Shown here piece by piece: positions 60,214-64,000 of a stretch of 64,000 bases of DNA. This DNA comes from JAWKTT01 sp041398965 (GTDB lineage Bacteria > Planctomycetota > Planctomycetia > Planctomycetales > Planctomycetaceae), in NCBI GenBank assembly GCA_041398965.1, contig JAWKTT010000006.1, positions 1-64,000 on the forward strand. Reading direction: 5' to 3'. The notes under the pieces are model-generated. The model was not told the DNA's origin and made no database searches. It saw nothing but the letters and a program-made list of their open reading frames with translations. The position numbers and the translations under genes were made by a program. Numbering within the stretch: the first letter of the stretch is position 1; the number at the start of each line of letters is the position of its first letter.

Positions 60214-60725
60214 CACAGTTCTGCGCACGATTAGGACTCACAGCCGCCCGATTCTGCCTGTCGGCATGGATCGGGGCGGCCGTGTTGTTTGTTGTGAACG
60301 GCGTTCGGCAGGTCCGACATCCGGCGTTTGATTCGACGGTAAAGGATCACCTCGCCCTGCTCCGTTTCCCTCCCTACTATCTCTTTGGAGTGACGTTGCT
60401 GGGCATGGCGGCTTGTGGATTGCTAGCTGCCTGTCTGGGACAGAGTCGCTCCCGCCGGACCCTGTTGGCCTTGGGGCTAGTCCTCTTTTCCGGGGCCGTC
60501 ATGGCGTACGACTATCAACGGGTGTACTCCCCGATCGTCGAGATTCTTCAAGCCGAAGGAGCCTCTCGCCCAGCCGAGTTCGTAACGCTGCACAATCAGT
60601 CGAAGCAGATCAACTGCGTCCACGTCGGAGCCGCCCTGCTCGCCGCAATCTTGGTCTGCTGGGAACCCCGAACGAGAATGCCGGAGGACCGTGAGCTGTC
60701 ATCCACTCCTGATGTTGGGAGATAA
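60210..60725 (+). CDS. Small integral membrane protein (DUF4149-like)
   Basis: A 171-residue protein with four hydrophobic segments: FCLSAWIGAAVLFVVNGV, YYLFGVTLLGMAACGLLAAC, TLLALGLVLFSGAVMAYDY and INCVHVGAALLAAILVCW. The order, the early SAWIGAAVLF phrase and the LHNQSKQINCVHV segment before the last helix resemble the TMEM205/DUF4149 family, as I recall it. Function unknown. ATG 60210 overlaps the preceding DUF1559 stop (ATGA), implying co-expression. It ends convergently with the deacetylase gene. Confidence 0.7.
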   Translation: MTQFCARLGLTAARFCLSAWIGAAVLFVVNGVRQVRHPAFDSTVKDHLALLRFPPYYLFGVTLLGMAACGLLAACLGQSRSRRTLLALGLVLFSGAVMAYDYQRVYSPIVEILQAEGASRPAEFVTLHNQSKQINCVHVGAALLAAILVCWEPRTRMPEDRELSSTPDVGR

Positions 60726-60755
60726 CACTCGGTGTCGATCAAAGTGCCATGCGTC

Positions 60756-61451
60756 TCAGACTAAGTGCCGGAGGTCGGTGAGGCCGATTCCTTCGCGGCT
60801 GGCGAAGGGTTCGCCGTAGGCTTTGTGGATGGACCAACCCCAGTAGCGGGCTCGGTCGCGGATGTCGTCGAGCAAGGTCGGGTGGATGTCGGGGCGATGG
60901 GCGATTTGGCTTTCGTAGCAGCGGACTGCTTCAAGTTTCCCGTCGATGTGGGGTGAGATATCGAGCACGAACGCCGGTTGAGGATGGATGCGGAGATGGA
61001 TGCTCCAGTAGTAGTAGATGCGGGGGGGGTGAAAGGGTTTGCCCTTGAGATCCGTGCGCGAGAGCTTCGCCCAGAAACGAGCAGCATCGCAGAGAGCACT
61101 GGCGGCCACATGATCGGGATGGGCATCGTCCCAATACGGGGCGAGAATGATGCTGGGGCGAGTCTGGCGGAAGACTTCTGCCAGTTTGCGGCGAGCGGTC
61201 TCGTCGTCTTGTAAGCGACGGTTCGGCAGATTGAGATTGTGGCGGTAGTCGAGGCCGAGGACTGAAGTGGCGGCGGCGGTCTCGGCGGCTCGGCGGGTAA
61301 GGGAGCCATGCGGTGTTGGCTCGCCGTTGGTTAGTTCGACCACTCCGACCTTTAGGCCGAGCGACTTGGAGTGCAGAATGGTTCCGCCGACGCTGATCTC
61401 GGCATCGTCAGGATGGGGAGCGACAACGAGCAGATCGAGTGGTTCGAGCAT
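60756..61451 (-). CDS. bshB1: LmbE-family deacetylase, BshB1-like
   Basis: A 231-residue zinc-dependent N-deacetylase. The metal-binding motif is APHPDDAEISVGG (His, Asp, Asp near residues 12-16) and the third ligand lies in HPDHVAAS. Additional LmbE features are VVELTNGEPTPHGS and YYYWSIHL. In the bacillithiol pathway this enzyme removes the acetyl group from GlcNAc-malate; the sequence order and length match BshB1, but other LmbE substrates are possible. The start is ATG 61451; the stop faces the previous gene convergently. Confidence 0.85.
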   Translation of the reverse strand: MLEPLDLLVVAPHPDDAEISVGGTILHSKSLGLKVGVVELTNGEPTPHGSLTRRAAETAAATSVLGLDYRHNLNLPNRRLQDDETARRKLAEVFRQTRPSIILAPYWDDAHPDHVAASALCDAARFWAKLSRTDLKGKPFHPPRIYYYWSIHLRIHPQPAFVLDISPHIDGKLEAVRCYESQIAHRPDIHPTLLDDIRDRARYWGWSIHKAYGEPFASREGIGLTDLRHLV

Positions 61452-61614
61452 GTGAGTTCCAGGGGAGCAGAAGTCGATTGGCGGTGATTGTTGACGCGAA
61501 TGAGTCGATTGTAGTCAGTCGTCAGGCAGGATGCGTCCTTCAACAGGGTTGGAGGAAAACGAGGTCAGGGTTGCGGTGGGGGGAATGGGGCTTCAGAATT
61601 GAGGGGCCGTCACA

Positions 61615-64000
61615 ATGAGTGAGCGTGCAGGTTCCTCTGTCGGAGAGAAGTGGATGCGTCGATCGTCACCCTCTGTCGGATTCTTCTTCCGTATCGCCCT
61701 GCTTTACGGTTTCGGGTTGCTGGGGCGAGATGTTGTTGCCGATCGGCGATTTGAGCGGGAGGTCGCCCCGTTGTTGGCTCAAAGGTGTTTGAGCTGTCAT
61801 CAAGGGGAGGAGTCGAAAGGAGGGCTCGATCTGTCGACGCAGGCAGGGGCGCTGCGTGGCGGAGAGAGTGGCCCTGCTGTCGTCCCCGGAAAGCTCGAAA
61901 CGAGTGTGCTGTGGCATCGGGTGCGGGAGGGGGAGATGCCGCCGGGGAAGGGGCTCGATCCCGAGGAACGGAGATCATTGAAGGAGTGGATCGAGCAGGG
62001 AAGTCCTTGGAGCATTGACACTTTGGACCCCTTAGTGCATGGGGGGAAGTATCGTGCGGGGTCTGACTGGTGGTCGCTGCAACCGGTGCGAGAGTCTGTC
62101 GTTCCGGCCTCAAACTCGGGATGGACTCGCAACGAAATCGATCGGTTTGTCGAGGCAAAGCTCGTGTCACATGGGCTTCAACCTGCGGTCGAAGCGGAGC
62201 GTCGAGTGCTCATTCGGCGACTGTCGTTCGACTTGCTGGGGTTGCCTCCGTCGCTCGACGAGGTCGAAGCCTTTGTGCAGGATGTGCGTCCAGATGCTTA
62301 TGAACGGCTCGTTGATCGGATGTTGGCGTCGCCGCAGTATGGAGTCCGCTGGGGTCGACACTGGCTTGACCTCGCAAGGTTCGGCGAGAGTCAAGGTTTC
62401 GAACGAGACAAGTTACGGGAGAACAGTTGGCCCTATCGCGACTGGGTCGTCGATGCCTTCAATCGTGACTTGCCCTATGACGAGTTCGCCCGTATGCAGT
62501 TGGCGGGTGATGTTCTCGAACAGGGAGAAAGTTCCGGTGTGGTTGCGACCGGGTTTCTGGTGGCGGGGCCGTACGATGAAGTCGGCCAGTCTCAGCAGTC
62601 GGCTGTGATGAAGGCGGTCGTTCGACAAGATGAGATGGAAGACTATGTCAGCGTGGTCGGGCAAACGTTTCTCGGACTGACGGTGCATTGTGCTCGTTGT
62701 CACGATCATAAGTTCGACCCGATTCGGCAGTCGGAGTATTACCGTCTCGCGGCGGCGCTGGACGGCGTATCGCCGGGGAGTCGCGATGTCCGGTTAGAGG
62801 ATGATCTGAGACGGTTACAGCAGATCGACGATGAACTTCGACGGACACAAGAGCAACTGCAATCGCTAACGACGCAAGCGATGGCACGTCTGATGGCACA
62901 GCGGGCGAAAGGGAAACCGTCTGCGAACAAAGAGACTTCAGAGGACAAAGCAGCGACGGATGTCACGGCAACGAAAGACAGTGTCAACGTCCCACTGCCG
63001 ATCGCTCGTTGGGACTTTCGTGAAGGGTTGGAGGACCGCGTCGGGGCGATGTCAGGGAAGGCTCAGGGGGGAGCCGAGGTTCGTGATGGACTGCTGAGAC
63101 TCGATGGAAAACAGGGACACGTTGCCACGGCACCTCTGGGAAAAACAATTCGAGCGAGAACGTTAGAAGCGTGGGTGCAGTTGAGCAAACTGGATCAACG
63201 CGGCGGCGGGGTAATGACGCTGCAATCACTCGATGGAGCGACGTTCGATGCCATTGTCTTTGGCGAGAAAGATCCCGGACAGTGGATGGCCGGGAGCAAT
63301 GGATTCACCCGGACAAAATCGTTCGGCGGACCTCCCGAGACGCGTGCCGTCGAAGAGGCTGTGCATGTCGCCATCACCTACAGCGAAGACGGAACGATCA
63401 CTGGCTATCGAAACGGAACGGTCTACGGGAAACCTTATCAGAGCAGTGGTCCTGTCGAGTTTGTGTCGGAGAAGTCACAGGTACTCTTTGGGTTACGGCA
63501 CTCGCCGGCGGCAGCGGGGCGAATGCTTGAAGGAGCCTTGGTGACCGCTCGACTCTATGACCGGGCCTTGTCAGCTGACGAAGTACGACGCTCGTTTGAA
63601 CAGGGGACCGTGGGGGTCAGTCGTGACGAACTTCTCAACGTGATGACCGACGAAGAGCGGCGTCATTGGACTGAGTGGGAGTCGACGGTCTCGCAGTTGA
63701 CGCAGCGTCGCGGGGAGTTGCGGCCGTTGAACTGTTACGTCGTCAAACCGAAAGCAGCCGGTCGGGTCCGACTGTTGGAACGAGGGAACCCTGCGACTCC
63801 AGGGGCTGAAGTTCTGCCGGGTGGCGTGGAGGCGATTCAGGGGGGGAGTGCCGACTTCGGGCTTGCCGCAGATGCGAGCGATGGAGATCGCCGCCGGGCC
63901 TTGGCGAAGTGGGTCACCGATCCGGAGAATCCACTCTTTGCGAGGGTCATGGTCAACCGAGTCTGGCAGTGGCATTTCGGAGCGGGCTTTGTGGCAACGC
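61615..64000 (+). CDS. PSCyt1/PSD1 (DUF1549-DUF1553) protein with LamG insertion (partial, runs off right edge)
   Basis: An uninterrupted frame of 795 codons from ATG 61615 (GAGGGG about 8 nt upstream) to the window edge. After a signal-like segment (IALLYGFGLLGRDVVADR) come a PSCyt1 domain with the haem motif CLSCH and a DUF1549 domain (SFDLLGLPPSLDEVEAFV, RHWLDLARFGESQGFERDK), with a CARCHDHK haem-like motif. A coiled stretch follows, then a LamG/concanavalin-like domain (ARTLEAWVQLS, LEGALVTARLYDRALSADEV) and the start of DUF1553 (LAKWVTDPENPLFARVMVNR, VWQWHFGAG). Such proteins are typical of planctomycetes and thought to act in the periplasm; the substrate is unknown. Confidence 0.93.
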   Translation, partial: MSERAGSSVGEKWMRRSSPSVGFFFRIALLYGFGLLGRDVVADRRFEREVAPLLAQRCLSCHQGEESKGGLDLSTQAGALRGGESGPAVVPGKLETSVLWHRVREGEMPPGKGLDPEERRSLKEWIEQGSPWSIDTLDPLVHGGKYRAGSDWWSLQPVRESVVPASNSGWTRNEIDRFVEAKLVSHGLQPAVEAERRVLIRRLSFDLLGLPPSLDEVEAFVQDVRPDAYERLVDRMLASPQYGVRWGRHWLDLARFGESQGFERDKLRENSWPYRDWVVDAFNRDLPYDEFARMQLAGDVLEQGESSGVVATGFLVAGPYDEVGQSQQSAVMKAVVRQDEMEDYVSVVGQTFLGLTVHCARCHDHKFDPIRQSEYYRLAAALDGVSPGSRDVRLEDDLRRLQQIDDELRRTQEQLQSLTTQAMARLMAQRAKGKPSANKETSEDKAATDVTATKDSVNVPLPIARWDFREGLEDRVGAMSGKAQGGAEVRDGLLRLDGKQGHVATAPLGKTIRARTLEAWVQLSKLDQRGGGVMTLQSLDGATFDAIVFGEKDPGQWMAGSNGFTRTKSFGGPPETRAVEEAVHVAITYSEDGTITGYRNGTVYGKPYQSSGPVEFVSEKSQVLFGLRHSPAAAGRMLEGALVTARLYDRALSADEVRRSFEQGTVGVSRDELLNVMTDEERRHWTEWESTVSQLTQRRGELRPLNCYVVKPKAAGRVRLLERGNPATPGAEVLPGGVEAIQGGSADFGLAADASDGDRRRALAKWVTDPENPLFARVMVNRVWQWHFGAGFVAT

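Overview
The window is a chromosomal segment of a planctomycete, most likely of the order Planctomycetales. It carries three DUF1559 proteins with H-X9-DG-type C-termini (two with prepilin N-termini), a PSCyt1/PSD1 cytochrome-type protein, a YXWGXW-repeat protein, a DUF6655-like lipoprotein and a large DUF4175-like membrane protein. All of these are typical of, or largely restricted to, that group. Gene density is moderate, intergenic gaps of 300-1150 bp are common, and no rRNA, tRNA or CRISPR array was seen.

Layout. 1-2.5 kb: a DUF4175-like membrane protein cut by the left edge and thiamine-monophosphate kinase (thiL). 2.5-11.2 kb: an accessory, partly decayed region. It holds an ankyrin-repeat gene translationally coupled to a REP-associated tyrosine transposase (RAYT), three REP-type palindrome loci, the 3' end of a group II intron, a truncated transposase, a metallopeptidase-like remnant, an orphan Phd-like antitoxin, a gene that appears frameshifted, a broken AAA ATPase and a PD-(D/E)XK nuclease-family protein. 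11.4-14.6 kb: a lipoprotein/DUF1559 pair, an IS3-type remnant and a DUF6655-like lipoprotein. 14.7-23.3 kb: housekeeping genes (Uup-type ABC-F ATPase, antibiotic-biosynthesis-monooxygenase-like protein, fatty acid hydroxylase, PhoH, 7TM-HD phosphohydrolase).

23.7-29.4 kb is a nitrogen-control cluster on the minus strand: amt, two PII genes and glnD. A canonical sigma-54 promoter lies upstream of amt (TGGCAC-N5-TTGC). GlnD would uridylylate Tyr51 of the PII proteins, which in turn gate Amt. 29.9-36.1 kb holds a MarR regulator, a very long TolC-family lipoprotein and an HlyD-type adaptor with EF-hands, probably one efflux/export operon, followed by a sugar-isomerase-like TIM-barrel gene. 36.4-43.4 kb holds a sodium:solute symporter, the YXWGXW protein, an HTH-EIIA fusion and a second TIM-barrel protein.

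43.9-48.2 kb is a plus-strand operon with a YtrA-type GntR repressor, an ABC ATPase, a permease and a 572-aa membrane protein of unknown type. It has a visible sigma-70-like promoter overlapped by a palindromic operator. 48.5-57.6 kb holds a di-haem cytochrome c peroxidase, a 1512-aa DUF4011/SF1-helicase/Vsr-like nuclease protein with an unusual Lys/Ala-rich linker, an esterase and a cold-shock protein. 58-64 kb holds a GYF-DUF1559 fusion, a classic DUF1559 coupled to a small membrane protein, a BshB1-like deacetylase and a PSCyt1/PSD1/LamG protein cut by the right edge.

The least ordinary parts are the RAYT/REP neighbourhood, where REP DNA has become the C-terminal coding tail of several ORFs; the helicase-nuclease with its histone-H1-like linker; the EF-hand efflux adaptor overlapping its TolC partner by about 200 nt; and the GYF-DUF1559 fusion.
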